NCBI GenBank assembly: GCA_000701625.1 | Contig: JNJK01000006.1 | Span: 164,944 to 228,943 of the forward strand | Direction: 5' to 3' | Source of the DNA: Lachnospiraceae bacterium MC2017 | GTDB taxonomy: Bacteria; Bacillota; Clostridia; Lachnospirales; Lachnospiraceae | DNA: 64,000 nucleotides | Shown here: in pieces, positions 15,507 through 24,164 of the stretch | Numbering within the stretch: the stretch's first letter is position 1 | Layout: the number at the start of each line of letters is the position of its first letter | Translations under genes and position numbers: made by a program | Notes under the pieces: generated by a model | The model's input: the letters and a program-made list of their open reading frames with translations, nothing else | What the model was told of the DNA's origin: nothing | Databases searched by the model: none

Positions 15507-15582
15507 TCACTGGTGGATATTGTCGTAGATCATCTGAATGCCCTGCTTGCCAAGTGCTTCAAGGGCTGCACCAAGTCCTGAA
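15507..15582 (-). pseudogene. C-terminal fragment of an unidentified minus-strand protein
   Basis: The minus strand reads SGLGAALEALGKQGIQMIYD NIHQ and then stops. The codon pattern is coding-like, but the frame ends at the 51-bp repeat boundary. I do not recognise the parent protein. Confidence 0.35.
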
Positions 15583-15633
15583 AAGGTACTATATAATCCC
15601 ATATAAGATTGTGGTAGGTTTGAATTAGGCAAG
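15583..15633 (+). repeat. 51-bp intergenic repeat, copy 2
   Basis: Matches 9727-9777 at 49 of 51 positions, same orientation. It begins exactly where the minus-strand fragment ends. Confidence 0.85.
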
Positions 15634-15692
15634 GCTTATTTAAGCACAACGCTAGAAGGTAGATTTGTTGTGAATAAGCCTTTCTTTTTTGC
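15631..15692 (+). terminator. Long terminator hairpin
   Basis: AGGCTTATT pairs with AATAAGCCT, with CACAA/TTGTG as an inner stem, then TTCTTTTTTGC. It lies between converging sequence and the minus-strand GNAT gene. Confidence 0.65.
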
Positions 15693-15693
15693 T

Positions 15694-16206
15694 TTAAATA
15701 TCTTTTCTCATAAGTAAGTCAGTCTGAGGATCGTCACCAACGCAGAATGTGTGTGATGAAAACTGTTTAAATCCCTTATTAGCATAGAATTTTTTTGCTG
15801 TTTCATTGTGTTCCCATACACCAAGCCATATCCATGAGCAATTCCACTCAATAGCCTTTTGCTGGGCAAGTTCCATAAATATTGAGCCGATACCTTTTCC
15901 TTTAGCATGCTTTGCGATGTAAATTCGCTGAATTTCCAAAGAACCATCAAAGCCTTCTTCAGTTTGTGCGGAATCTTTATTAAGTTTTAAATAACCCAAT
16001 ATATTGCCGTTATCATCCGAAGCTAGGTATGTGACAGAGTCGGGGGTTAGTAGCTCATCTGTAAGGACCGGAATGGAGTATGCTTCATCAAGATACTGAT
16101 TCAGGTTTTCGGGAGTATTTGTATCTTCGAATGTTTCAGTAAATGTGAGCCGGCAGATATAATTCAGTTTTTTTACATCATCAACGGTACATTCGTAAAT
16201 ATTCAT
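15694..16206 (-). CDS. GNAT-family N-acetyltransferase
   Basis: The ATG at 16206 follows GGAGGATACA. The 170-residue protein has the GNAT acetyl-CoA signature (IYIAKHAKGKGIGSIFMELA, R/Q-x-x-G-x-G/A form) and the conserved end with FYANKGFKQF and DLLMRKDI. It is complete and resembles spermidine/aminoacyl N-acetyltransferase-like GNATs; the substrate is not inferable. A nested hairpin at 16271-16307 lies in its upstream region. Confidence 0.88.
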   Translation of the reverse strand: MNIYECTVDDVKKLNYICRLTFTETFEDTNTPENLNQYLDEAYSIPVLTDELLTPDSVTYLASDDNGNILGYLKLNKDSAQTEEGFDGSLEIQRIYIAKHAKGKGIGSIFMELAQQKAIEWNCSWIWLGVWEHNETAKKFYANKGFKQFSSHTFCVGDDPQTDLLMRKDI

Positions 16207-16270
16207 TGTATCCTCCAAATAGTAAAAAACGCCATCCGGAATACCTTCAAAGACCTAATGGTATACCAGA

Positions 16271-16307
16271 TGACGGGATTCTGACTACCCGGTGGCAGTC
16301 AGCGTCA
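16271..16307. other. Nested hairpin in the GNAT upstream region
   Basis: TGACG...CGTCA encloses CTGACT...AGTCAG, with no T-run on either side. It could be an operator or a structured leader for the GNAT gene. The rest of 16207-16471 shows nothing. Confidence 0.3.
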
Positions 16308-16471
16308 TAATTTGTAATTTGTGATATTATGAACATAAAAAGAAACGAGCAAGTCTTGTCAGGCTGATGCCTTACCCAGTAAAAAACCCATTACTTAATC
16401 TCCACCTTAAAGAATTTAGTCGTAATTGTCAATAAAAAATAGGGATATACTTATTTGAGGAAAGCAATCAC

Positions 16472-17119
16472 ATGAAAACACGAAATGAAGCTTTGGAATA
16501 CGGATTGTCTTTTGCGGATACATATCAGGATGCGCCTTTTCATGATCCGAATTGGCAATTGGTCAGATATAAATTGAATAATAAAGCATTTCTTTGGACG
16601 TATGAAAGAGATGGATATATCAATCTTAATGTAAAGGTTGATCCGGATAAGGCATTCTTTTGGCGTAGGATTCATAAGTCGGTTATCCCGGGATATCATC
16701 AAAATAAGGATCACTGGAACACGATCATTCTTGATGGCAGTATTCCGGATGAGGATATTCGACTTATGATCGAAGAGAGCTATGATCTGATAAGTGATTG
16801 TCCTTCAAAGAGGATTTATGAAGCGGTAAAAAAGATTCCTTATGGTCATGTTGCTACTTATGCGCAGGTTGCAGAGATCGCAGGTGACAGGAAGATGGCA
16901 CGGGCAGTTGGTAATGCGCTTCACAAAAATCCCGATCCCGACAATATCCCTTGTTTTCGAGTTGTTAATTCTAAGGGAGAACTGGCAGGAGAGTTTGCTT
17001 TTGGTGGAGCAGGAGCACAGGCAAAGCTACTGGAAGCAGAAGGAATAAGAATTATTGATGGAAAAGTAGATCTGAGCCGATATCAGTGGAAGACTATTAA
17101 TGTTACAGTTCAGACGTAA
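16472..17119 (+). CDS. MmcQ/YjbR domain fused to O6-alkylguanine-DNA alkyltransferase-like domain
   Basis: Residues 1-108 match MmcQ/YjbR (EALEYGLSFADTYQDAPFHD, WTYERDGYINLNVKVDP, HWNTIILDGSIPDEDI). From about 112 the sequence matches the C-terminal domain of the MGMT family (IYEAVKKIPYGHVATYAQVA, MARAVGNALHKNP). The active-site motif, normally Pro-Cys-His-Arg-Val, reads IPCFRVVNSKG: the acceptor Cys is kept but the His is Phe. In characterised enzymes that His helps activate the Cys, so activity may be reduced or changed. It could be a DNA alkyl-damage recognition protein. The start has GAGGAAAG upstream. Confidence 0.88.
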   Translation: MKTRNEALEYGLSFADTYQDAPFHDPNWQLVRYKLNNKAFLWTYERDGYINLNVKVDPDKAFFWRRIHKSVIPGYHQNKDHWNTIILDGSIPDEDIRLMIEESYDLISDCPSKRIYEAVKKIPYGHVATYAQVAEIAGDRKMARAVGNALHKNPDPDNIPCFRVVNSKGELAGEFAFGGAGAQAKLLEAEGIRIIDGKVDLSRYQWKTINVTVQT

Positions 17120-17147
17120 ACGGAGCATTTACTGCGGAGATGAAAAA

Positions 17148-17813
17148 ATGACAGTTGAAGGAAAGCACATTTATATATATGGGGAAAAGGATATCCTGAT
17201 ACCGCTTGTCACAATAAATACGTTTCATGGTGATGGAAGCGACGTTTATACGGCGCTGAAAGGCATGACTGATAAAAAAATATGCCTCGCAGTGATCAGT
17301 GATATTGATTGGAATAAAGAAATGTCGCCATGGGAGTGCCCGCCTTTAAGAAAAAATGATAGTCCTTTTACGGGTGGAGCAGATGATTATCTGAAAAAAC
17401 TTGTACATAAGATCATACCTGCAATAAAAGATGAGCTAAAGTATGAACCGAAAGAAATCGTGATCGCAGGATATTCTCTGGCAGGATTATTTGCTATTTA
17501 CAGTTTGTATAAGACGGATGTCTTCAGTGCGGCAGTAAGCGCATCGGGATCTATGTGGTTTCCGAATTTTAATGAATATACAGAAAAAAATGAATTATGC
17601 AAAAAGCCCGTAAAAGTGTATTTTTCCCTTGGAGATAAAGAGGCAAAAACCAAAAATTTGCTTTTAGCAAAGGTTGAGAAGAATACGTCCGATATATTTA
17701 ATAGGTTCTGCAATTTGGGCATAGATACGGTATTTGAAATGAATCCCGGAAATCATTTCAAAGATGCCGAAGTGCGTCTTGCCAAAGGTATCGCATGGAT
17801 ACTAAGCTACTGA
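17148..17813 (+). CDS. Alpha/beta-hydrolase (esterase-D/Fes-like)
   Basis: The ATG at 17148 follows GCGGAGATGAAAAA; the longer frame to 17100 overlaps the previous gene. The 221-residue protein shows the nucleophile elbow EIVIAGYSLAGLFAIYSLYK (G-Y-S-L-A-G), then SASGSMWFPNF. A late His lies in EMNPGNHFKDAE, completing the Ser-His pair of a hydrolase. No signal peptide is visible, so it is cytoplasmic. The fold relates it to enterochelin esterase-type enzymes, but the substrate cannot be told. Confidence 0.75.
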   Translation: MTVEGKHIYIYGEKDILIPLVTINTFHGDGSDVYTALKGMTDKKICLAVISDIDWNKEMSPWECPPLRKNDSPFTGGADDYLKKLVHKIIPAIKDELKYEPKEIVIAGYSLAGLFAIYSLYKTDVFSAAVSASGSMWFPNFNEYTEKNELCKKPVKVYFSLGDKEAKTKNLLLAKVEKNTSDIFNRFCNLGIDTVFEMNPGNHFKDAEVRLAKGIAWILSY

Positions 17814-17839
17814 AAACCTGTTAACCCGGAGGTGAAGGT

Positions 17840-20656
17840 GTGAAGAAAACAGTGATCATAATTATCGACCTTGTAATAATGATGTTGATACTTTTCTTCA
17901 TAATTCAGTATACCAATGCAAAAATGCGCGAAAGCAATGAGAACGTTACTGCGGCTTTCGAGAAAATGACTGTCACTGCAGAGCAGATCATCACGAATTA
18001 CCTTGAGGATGAGCAGCATCTTTGTGATATCTGGGCCAATTTTATCAATCGTTCCGCTGAAGCAGGATCGCCCATGACTGCAGAGGAAGCAATCTCTTTT
18101 ATCAGAAAGGCAAAAATCTCTCCAAGTATCTATGGACATCTGATATTCCCTGAAGAATCATCTAAAAGCGGCATATCTACTCACTCAAGTTCGAAGGACC
18201 CGGATGATTATTCGGTTTCATATCGAAATATAAATCTTTTTGAAAATCTTGATAATATCAGCAGAGAAGACGGAGTTGTCAGCCTGACAAGGGCATATAC
18301 GAATCCTCAGAATGGGGTGCAGTCAATTGCGTTTATGAATTTCGTAACTATACGGGATGAGACAACCGGAGAACTTAAAGAAGCGCTTCTGATGCGTGTG
18401 GAACCGGTAAGTGTGCTTGAGGATAAGCTTGTTTTTTTGAGAGGAGAATATGACAACGTGGAGATCGCGCTCATTAACAAGAATGGAGAATATCTGGTTC
18501 ACGGTAAATCGCTGAAAAATTCCAATTTTTTTGAATATTATAAGTCTTATAACGATGCAGAAATTGCAGATTATAACAAAATGACAGATAAGGTCACGTC
18601 TGAAACAGGAACTATGACGATGATCAACTCAAAAGGAGAGGGATGTGTAATAGCATATACTCCTTTGAAATCAATGGATACGTGGTTCCTTCTGGCATAT
18701 ATACCGGCAGTAGAACTTGAGTCGACCAATACGGTAGTGGACTGGATGCTGCTCGGAATGGTGACCTTGGGATTGATGCTGCTTCTTGTATTCAATTATC
18801 TGGTACTTATGGTATATAACAGGAAGCTGGCAGAAGCTGCAGTGGTGGCAAATCAGGCAAATGAGGCAAAATCACATTTCCTGTCAATAATGTCCCATGA
18901 CATTCGTACGCCTATGAACGCAATTCTCGGTCTTAATGAAATGGTACTTCGGAACAGTCAGGATGAAGAAATCGTGGCATATTCCGAAAGCATCAGGACA
19001 GCGGGAAAGACTCTTCAGGGATTGATAAATGACATTCTGGATTTCTCAAAAATAGAAGCCGGAAAAATGGATATTATCAATGTAGACTACAGTTTTGTAT
19101 CTATGCTCAATGACCTGGTAAATATGGTTCAGGGAAAAGCTGAGGACAAGGGGCTTGTTTTTAATCTGGACGTTGACAAGAATATTCCGTCTATATTGAA
19201 TGGAGACGAGATCCGTATCAAACAGGTCATAACCAATATCCTTTCAAATGCTGTTAAATACACAAAAGAAGGATCAATTACTTTCAAGGTTGGGTTTGAA
19301 AAAGAAAATTATGAATTCATCAGTCTCTCTATAAGTATCAGTGATACAGGTGTAGGTATCAAACCCGAAGATATGAATCGGCTGTTTCAGGCTTTTGAAC
19401 GTATCGAAGAAAATAAAAATAGGAACATAGAAGGAACCGGACTTGGAATGAGCATCGCACAGAGCTTTCTTAGAATGATGGGAAGTCATATAGAGGTGGA
19501 AAGCGAATATGGAAAAGGTTCGACTTTTTCCTTCAAGCTTAAGCAGGGGGTAAAGGACTGGAATCCAATAGGCGAATATGAAGAGAGTTTCAAACGTTCT
19601 ATTTCTGAAAGAATGAAATATCATGAGAGCTTTACTGCACCTGAGGCAAGACTTCTGGTGGTTGATGATACTCCGGTGAATCTTTCTGTATTCCAAAGTC
19701 TTTTAGAACGTACTATGATTCAGATAGATACGGCGATAAGCGGAGATGAAGGCATAGCATTGTACAAAAAAAGGCACTATGATGTTGTTTTTCTCGATCA
19801 TATGATGCCTGATAAGGATGGTATCGAGACTCTTAAAGAGATGAAGATGATCACCGATACAACGAATACGGGAACGCCTATAGTATGTCTTACTGCCAAT
19901 GCTATTTCGGGTATGCGTGAAATGTATATAGGAGCAGGTTTTGATGATTATATGACTAAGCCTATCGATCCGGAACGGCTTGAGGCTATGATACTTTCTT
20001 ATCTTCCAAAAGAGAAGGTTGCATCGTCCTTGGACGATGATGAGGATGATGATACAAGCATTCCGAAATTTATATGGGATATTGAGGCGATCAATGTAAA
20101 TGAAGGCATAATACACTGCGGAAGCCATAAAGCCTATATGACAACGCTTAAAACATATCTCGATTCTGCGGCAAAGAATGTTGAAGAAATAGAAAAATAC
20201 TGGGGAGAAAGAGATATAAAAAATACAACGGTCAAAGTTCATGCGTTAAAAAGTACTTCCCGTGTGATCGGAGCAAATGAACTTGGTGATCTTGCTGCAC
20301 ATCTTGAAAATGCAGGGGGATCAGGTGACGCAGGAACTCTTGAAAGGGAGCTCATAACCCTTTTAACACAGTATAAGGAATTGGTCAGAAAACTAGAGCC
20401 TTTACGTGACATAAAGGGGGATGCAGTTGAGGATAATAGACCGGTCATTTCTGAAAAGGATATGAAAGCGGCGTATAATGATCTTACAGAAGCCTGCTCA
20501 TCGTTTGATTATGACAGTGTGGTAAGTATAGTTGAATCTCTAAAAGAATACAGATTTCCGGAGGGGGAGGAAGTTCGCTTTGAAGCCTTAAAAAATGCTG
20601 TTGATAATTTTGATTATGACCTGATACCGGAAATTCTAACATGTGAAGAAGGATAA
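17840..20656 (+). CDS. Hybrid sensor histidine kinase (Cache-type sensor, HisKA, HATPase, REC, HPt)
   Basis: The GTG at 17840 follows GGAGGTGA. A membrane helix (VIIIIDLVIMMLILFFIIQY) leads into an extracellular domain of about 260 residues that resembles a double Cache sensor. A second helix follows near residue 297-325. The HisKA H-box (SIMSHDIRTPMNAILG) has His353. The HATPase region shows the N-box and GTGLGMSIAQSF. A receiver domain starts at RLLVVDDTPVNLSVF with Asp653 (VVFLDHMMPDKDG). An HPt domain carries His801 (KVHALKSTSRVIG). The full His-Asp-His relay is thus in one protein, implying a separate final receiver. The neighbouring HD-GYP response regulator is the best candidate. A solute-binding lipoprotein is encoded 27 bases downstream. 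Confidence 0.9.
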   Translation: MKKTVIIIIDLVIMMLILFFIIQYTNAKMRESNENVTAAFEKMTVTAEQIITNYLEDEQHLCDIWANFINRSAEAGSPMTAEEAISFIRKAKISPSIYGHLIFPEESSKSGISTHSSSKDPDDYSVSYRNINLFENLDNISREDGVVSLTRAYTNPQNGVQSIAFMNFVTIRDETTGELKEALLMRVEPVSVLEDKLVFLRGEYDNVEIALINKNGEYLVHGKSLKNSNFFEYYKSYNDAEIADYNKMTDKVTSETGTMTMINSKGEGCVIAYTPLKSMDTWFLLAYIPAVELESTNTVVDWMLLGMVTLGLMLLLVFNYLVLMVYNRKLAEAAVVANQANEAKSHFLSIMSHDIRTPMNAILGLNEMVLRNSQDEEIVAYSESIRTAGKTLQGLINDILDFSKIEAGKMDIINVDYSFVSMLNDLVNMVQGKAEDKGLVFNLDVDKNIPSILNGDEIRIKQVITNILSNAVKYTKEGSITFKVGFEKENYEFISLSISISDTGVGIKPEDMNRLFQAFERIEENKNRNIEGTGLGMSIAQSFLRMMGSHIEVESEYGKGSTFSFKLKQGVKDWNPIGEYEESFKRSISERMKYHESFTAPEARLLVVDDTPVNLSVFQSLLERTMIQIDTAISGDEGIALYKKRHYDVVFLDHMMPDKDGIETLKEMKMITDTTNTGTPIVCLTANAISGMREMYIGAGFDDYMTKPIDPERLEAMILSYLPKEKVASSLDDDEDDDTSIPKFIWDIEAINVNEGIIHCGSHKAYMTTLKTYLDSAAKNVEEIEKYWGERDIKNTTVKVHALKSTSRVIGANELGDLAAHLENAGGSGDAGTLERELITLLTQYKELVRKLEPLRDIKGDAVEDNRPVISEKDMKAAYNDLTEACSSFDYDSVVSIVESLKEYRFPEGEEVRFEALKNAVDNFDYDLIPEILTCEEG

Positions 20657-20683
20657 GACTTCTTCAGTTACGGAGGAGGCAGT

Positions 20684-22000
20684 ATGACGACTCAAACAAC
20701 GGGAATTATAAAAAAGATACTGGTGTTGGTTTCTGTTATTTCATTGGTACCGGGGCTGGTTTCGTGTGGACAAAAAAATGATAAAAATGCAGAATTTATC
20801 CCCAGGCTGTCATCCGATACGACATGCCGGATCAAGGTTGCGGGCAGTTATTCAAATTTTGAGTCGCTTGAAAGTGAATTTGAGCGTTTCTATGAATATT
20901 ATCCAAATATAACTCTTAACTATGTTTATCTGGATGATTATGATAACACGATCGACAGCGCATTGATGAGTGATGAAGCACCGGATATTTATGTAACGGC
21001 ATCATGGATGCTGGATGATGACAAAATGGCTCCTGTTTTAGAAAATGCGGAGGTTTTATCTGATCCGGCGCTTGATATTGATCTGGACTGTATCCGAAAA
21101 GGCGCCAGGTGGACATTGGAAAACGGTGATGTCATCATGCTTCCCATATTTACAAGGTCATACGGAATGCTTGTAAACATGGATATCTTTGAAAAAAACG
21201 GGCTTAAGGTTCCGGGAAATTACAGTCAGCTTATAGAGGTCTGTGATAAACTAAAGGCAGCAGGGTATGACACACCTATTATGGGTGCGAATGGCACTAC
21301 AGTCGCAGGTATGTACTATTCCTTTGCTTTCCCTTATTTTTGCGATAATGTTTTGAGTGATCCGGATTCGGTAGAGGCACTTAATTCCATGGACAGTTCG
21401 GCAGGCGGGATGATGCGTCCGGCACTTGAGAAGATACAGACTTTTGTGGACTCGGGATATTTGGATCCTGCCATTTGTTCTGAGGAGATAGAAGATGATT
21501 ATAACGCTGTCATCATGCGATTTTTCGAAGGCGATGTACCGATGATGCTTGGCAGCGGCGATATGGTTTCCGGCACGCAAAAGAGAGAGAGTAAGTCGGA
21601 GGCTTTTTTGGCAAAACCTTTTAGATACAAATTTTATGTTGTGCCGTTAGGTGATGATGGCGGATATTTCCTTGATTCGGTCAACCTGTTTTTTAGCGTG
21701 AATAAAAACAGCAGCAATCTGGATATGACCAATGAATTTATCAGATTCCTTACGAGAGAAAAAGAACTCGGAAATATGGCTGTGATAAAAAGACTAATTA
21801 CTCCGGCAAATGATTTTTCGTTGGATGAAGTCTATTCATCTCTGGAGGGTTTCCCTGAGGAAAAGGCTTTCAGCTACAAGGAGACAGGGTTGAGCGATTC
21901 TGTTAATAAAGAGTTTCGCGCGGCTGCATATAAAGTTGCTAACGGAGATATGACGGTGGATGAGGCGGTGAATGCCTACGGCAGTTTGTGGGATGAATAA
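20684..22000 (+). CDS. Solute-binding lipoprotein without a permease
   Basis: The 438-residue protein has a lipoprotein signal (lipobox LVSC, Cys about residue 28) followed by a type 1 extracellular solute-binding domain. It shows FESLESEFERFYEYYPNITL near the start, APDIYVTASWMLDDDK, and YGMLVNMDIFEKNGLKVPGN in the middle. Such proteins bind sugars or oligosaccharides for ABC importers, but no permease or ATPase lies nearby. It is placed between a hybrid kinase and an HD-GYP regulator with short gaps (27 and 21 bases). It may therefore serve as the periplasmic-side sensor subunit of the kinase. Confidence 0.85.
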   Translation: MTTQTTGIIKKILVLVSVISLVPGLVSCGQKNDKNAEFIPRLSSDTTCRIKVAGSYSNFESLESEFERFYEYYPNITLNYVYLDDYDNTIDSALMSDEAPDIYVTASWMLDDDKMAPVLENAEVLSDPALDIDLDCIRKGARWTLENGDVIMLPIFTRSYGMLVNMDIFEKNGLKVPGNYSQLIEVCDKLKAAGYDTPIMGANGTTVAGMYYSFAFPYFCDNVLSDPDSVEALNSMDSSAGGMMRPALEKIQTFVDSGYLDPAICSEEIEDDYNAVIMRFFEGDVPMMLGSGDMVSGTQKRESKSEAFLAKPFRYKFYVVPLGDDGGYFLDSVNLFFSVNKNSSNLDMTNEFIRFLTREKELGNMAVIKRLITPANDFSLDEVYSSLEGFPEEKAFSYKETGLSDSVNKEFRAAAYKVANGDMTVDEAVNAYGSLWDE

Positions 22001-22021
22001 TTTCCGCAGAAAGGATGCTGA

Positions 22022-23038
22022 ATGGAAGAGCGCGTAGTCGTTGTAGATGATGATGCGATCATATTGAAGAATGCTAACACGGTTCTTTCGGAAGCCGGAT
22101 TTAAGGTTACATGCCTTAAAAGCGGTCGGCTTTTGCTGGAGTACGTCGTAAGGAATAAGATCGACATGTTGCTCCTTGATATAAAAATGCCTGAACCCGA
22201 CGGCTTTGAAACCTTGAAGCTTCTCAGAAAATGGGAAAAAGAAAACGGGATGAAAGAGATACCGGTGATCTTCTTTACCGCAAATGATGACTGCGAATCG
22301 GAAATGCGTGGGTTATCTTTGGGAGCGATGGATTTTATAAGAAAACCTTTTGTTGCAGAGGTTTTAATCCTTCGCGTGAGACACCTTCTGGATCTTATCA
22401 GGCTTCAGCGTGATCTGCATTCAGAGGTTGAGCGTAAGACTAAAGAGATAGAGGGATTATCGCTACATGTAGTACATACTCTGGCTGATGCCATCGATGC
22501 AAAAGATGCCTATACCAAGGGCCATTCAGGAAGAGTCGCTGAGTATTCCCGGGAAATAGCCAAAAGAGCCGGTTATTCAATCGAAAGACAGGAAGAAATA
22601 TACATGATGGGCCTGCTTCACGATGTCGGAAAGATTGGAGTTCCCGATGCCGTGATAAATAAACCGGGAAGACTTACGGATGAAGAATTTGAAAAAATAA
22701 AAGCGCATCCCGGAAGGGGAGCCAAGATCCTTCAAAATATAGAGGAAATGCCCCAATTGGCCATAGGAGCGAGGTGGCACCATGAGCGCTTTGACGGAAG
22801 GGGATATCCCGACGGATTATCGGGAGAGGATATTCCTGAAGAAGCAAGGATCATCGCTGTAGCAGATGCCTATGATGCCATGACCAGTAACAGGAGTTAC
22901 AGGGACATCATTCCACAGGAAGTGGTCAAAGGCGAGCTGGAGAAAGGTTCGGGAACACAGTTTGATCCGCAGTTTGCAGCAATAATGCTTGAAATAATAA
23001 AAGAAGATGTCGAATACAAACTTGTGGGTCACAAATAA
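22022..23038 (+). CDS. Response regulator with HD-GYP domain (c-di-GMP phosphodiesterase)
   Basis: The 338-residue protein has an N-terminal receiver (acid patch VVDDD, phospho-acceptor Asp53 in LLLDIKMP, Lys in IRKPF). A coiled linker and an HD-GYP domain follow. The catalytic motifs are intact: the HD pair in GLLHDVGKIGVPDAVI, HPGRGAKIL, WHHERFDGRGYPDGLSGEDI and VADAYDAMTS. It should hydrolyse c-di-GMP under control of a histidine kinase, probably the hybrid kinase two genes upstream. It is the last gene of the unit; a terminator follows. Confidence 0.92.
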   Translation: MEERVVVVDDDAIILKNANTVLSEAGFKVTCLKSGRLLLEYVVRNKIDMLLLDIKMPEPDGFETLKLLRKWEKENGMKEIPVIFFTANDDCESEMRGLSLGAMDFIRKPFVAEVLILRVRHLLDLIRLQRDLHSEVERKTKEIEGLSLHVVHTLADAIDAKDAYTKGHSGRVAEYSREIAKRAGYSIERQEEIYMMGLLHDVGKIGVPDAVINKPGRLTDEEFEKIKAHPGRGAKILQNIEEMPQLAIGARWHHERFDGRGYPDGLSGEDIPEEARIIAVADAYDAMTSNRSYRDIIPQEVVKGELEKGSGTQFDPQFAAIMLEIIKEDVEYKLVGHK

Positions 23039-23053
23039 AAATCCACATCAGTG

Positions 23054-23096
23054 TAAAACAGCTCCAAACCCGTGTGGGAACAGGAGCTGTTTTTTA
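23054..23096 (+). terminator. Rho-independent terminator
   Basis: AAAACAGCTCC pairs with GGAGCTGTTTT around a 17-base loop, followed by TTTTACTG. It ends the kinase/lipoprotein/HD-GYP unit. Confidence 0.85.
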
Positions 23097-23192
23097 CTGT
23101 GATAATATAGGGTTACGCGAGATGGTTTAGCAGCGAAGCAATTCGTGTTACCATGATCGATATTATGTTTTTTACGTTTTTCAGGGGGAATT

Positions 23193-23927
23193 ATGGAAAA
23201 TAATGAACTGCGGATAGCCATCTGTGATGATGATAAAGCGGATCGTGAGAAGGTAAGTAGTCTTTTACAGGAATATTTAAATGAAAAAAAACAGAGAGCC
23301 GATGTGAAAATTTTTGATCATCCGGATTCGCTCATAGAAGTATGTGAGAAATTCAGACCTCATATTTATGTTTTAGATATAGTTATGCCGATGGTTACCG
23401 GAATACAGGCTGCGAGAGAACTTAGATGGAATCAGCCTGAAGCCCAGATAATTTTTGCAACATCAGAGAGCTCCTATGCACTGGAGTCGTTTGATGTAAA
23501 TCCGATAAATTACATTCTGAAACCGATTGAAAAAGATAAATTTTTTTCAACACTCGATATGGCAATTTCCCGCGTGGATATTTCGAATGAAAAAAGTGTA
23601 TCCATAAAGATCAAAGGCGGAATGCAGACGCTCCGGCTGGAGGAGATCCGGTACATAGAGTATAGAAACCATGTTGTTTCGTACCATATGAGCAATGGTG
23701 ACGTTATATCAACTCCGACACTTAGGATCGGCTTTGCTGAGTATATGGAAAATACTCATCCGGGAAAAGAATTTGTGAGATGTCATGAATCCATTGCTGC
23801 CAATATTTCGGCTATAGACAAGCTGACAAAAACAGACATCACTCTGCGCGGCGGAGAACAGATACCTGTTTCAAAAAGCAGATATGCTGAGGTTATGGAC
23901 AGCTATATGGATTACAGGTTTTTATAA
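23193..23927 (+). CDS. LytTR-family response regulator
   Basis: The 244-residue protein has a receiver domain (ICDDDKADREK, phospho-acceptor Asp62 in YVLDIVMP, Lys in YILKPIEKDKF). The C-terminal LytTR DNA-binding domain follows (IKIKGGMQTLRLEEIRYIEY, FVRCHESIAANISAIDKL, PVSKSRYAEV). AgrA/VirR-type regulators of this class are driven by GHKL histidine kinases, and such a kinase is encoded at 25.6 kb in the same operon. The start has CAGGGGGAATT upstream. Confidence 0.92.
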   Translation: MENNELRIAICDDDKADREKVSSLLQEYLNEKKQRADVKIFDHPDSLIEVCEKFRPHIYVLDIVMPMVTGIQAARELRWNQPEAQIIFATSESSYALESFDVNPINYILKPIEKDKFFSTLDMAISRVDISNEKSVSIKIKGGMQTLRLEEIRYIEYRNHVVSYHMSNGDVISTPTLRIGFAEYMENTHPGKEFVRCHESIAANISAIDKLTKTDITLRGGEQIPVSKSRYAEVMDSYMDYRFL

Positions 23928-23945
23928 ATCTCCGGAGGATATGAC

Positions 23946-24152
23946 ATGGATGAAAAAAGAAATATCTACGATATACCCAAAAGGGACGGAAGTGTGTGGC
24001 CTGAAGACATATGTCCTGCATATACCCCCAGAGAAGATGCTATTCCCAGTCTGAAAGGCTGTTGGTACTGTAAATATGCAGATTTCCATCTCAAGGAAGA
24101 GAGAGCACTGGAAGTAGGAATCTGCAAATGGCCCAAGAAAGTAATTGATTAG
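23946..24152 (+). CDS. Small Cys-rich hypothetical protein
   Basis: The 68-residue protein carries four Cys (DICPAYTPRE, GCWYCKYADF, VGICKWPKK), a spacing compatible with a small zinc site. It lies 18 bases after the LytTR gene and 12 before the MATE gene, with a ribosome site (CCGGAGGATATGAC). I do not recognise a family or function. Confidence 0.7.
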   Translation: MDEKRNIYDIPKRDGSVWPEDICPAYTPREDAIPSLKGCWYCKYADFHLKEERALEVGICKWPKKVID

Positions 24153-24164
24153 GAGATGGTTCAA

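Larger units (their letters stand above)
14856..15692. other. Gene-poor stretch made of gene fragments
   Basis: About 840 bases without an intact gene. It holds an antitoxin/Doc remnant, the start of an AbiEi-like protein, a minus-strand C-terminal fragment, the second 51-bp repeat and a terminator, each listed separately. The first 110 bases show nothing. Confidence 0.6.

Noticed and set aside
9727..15633. The 51-bp repeats as integron attC sites or attachment sites
   Set aside because: They lack the inverted core sites of attC, and no integrase gene is in the window.
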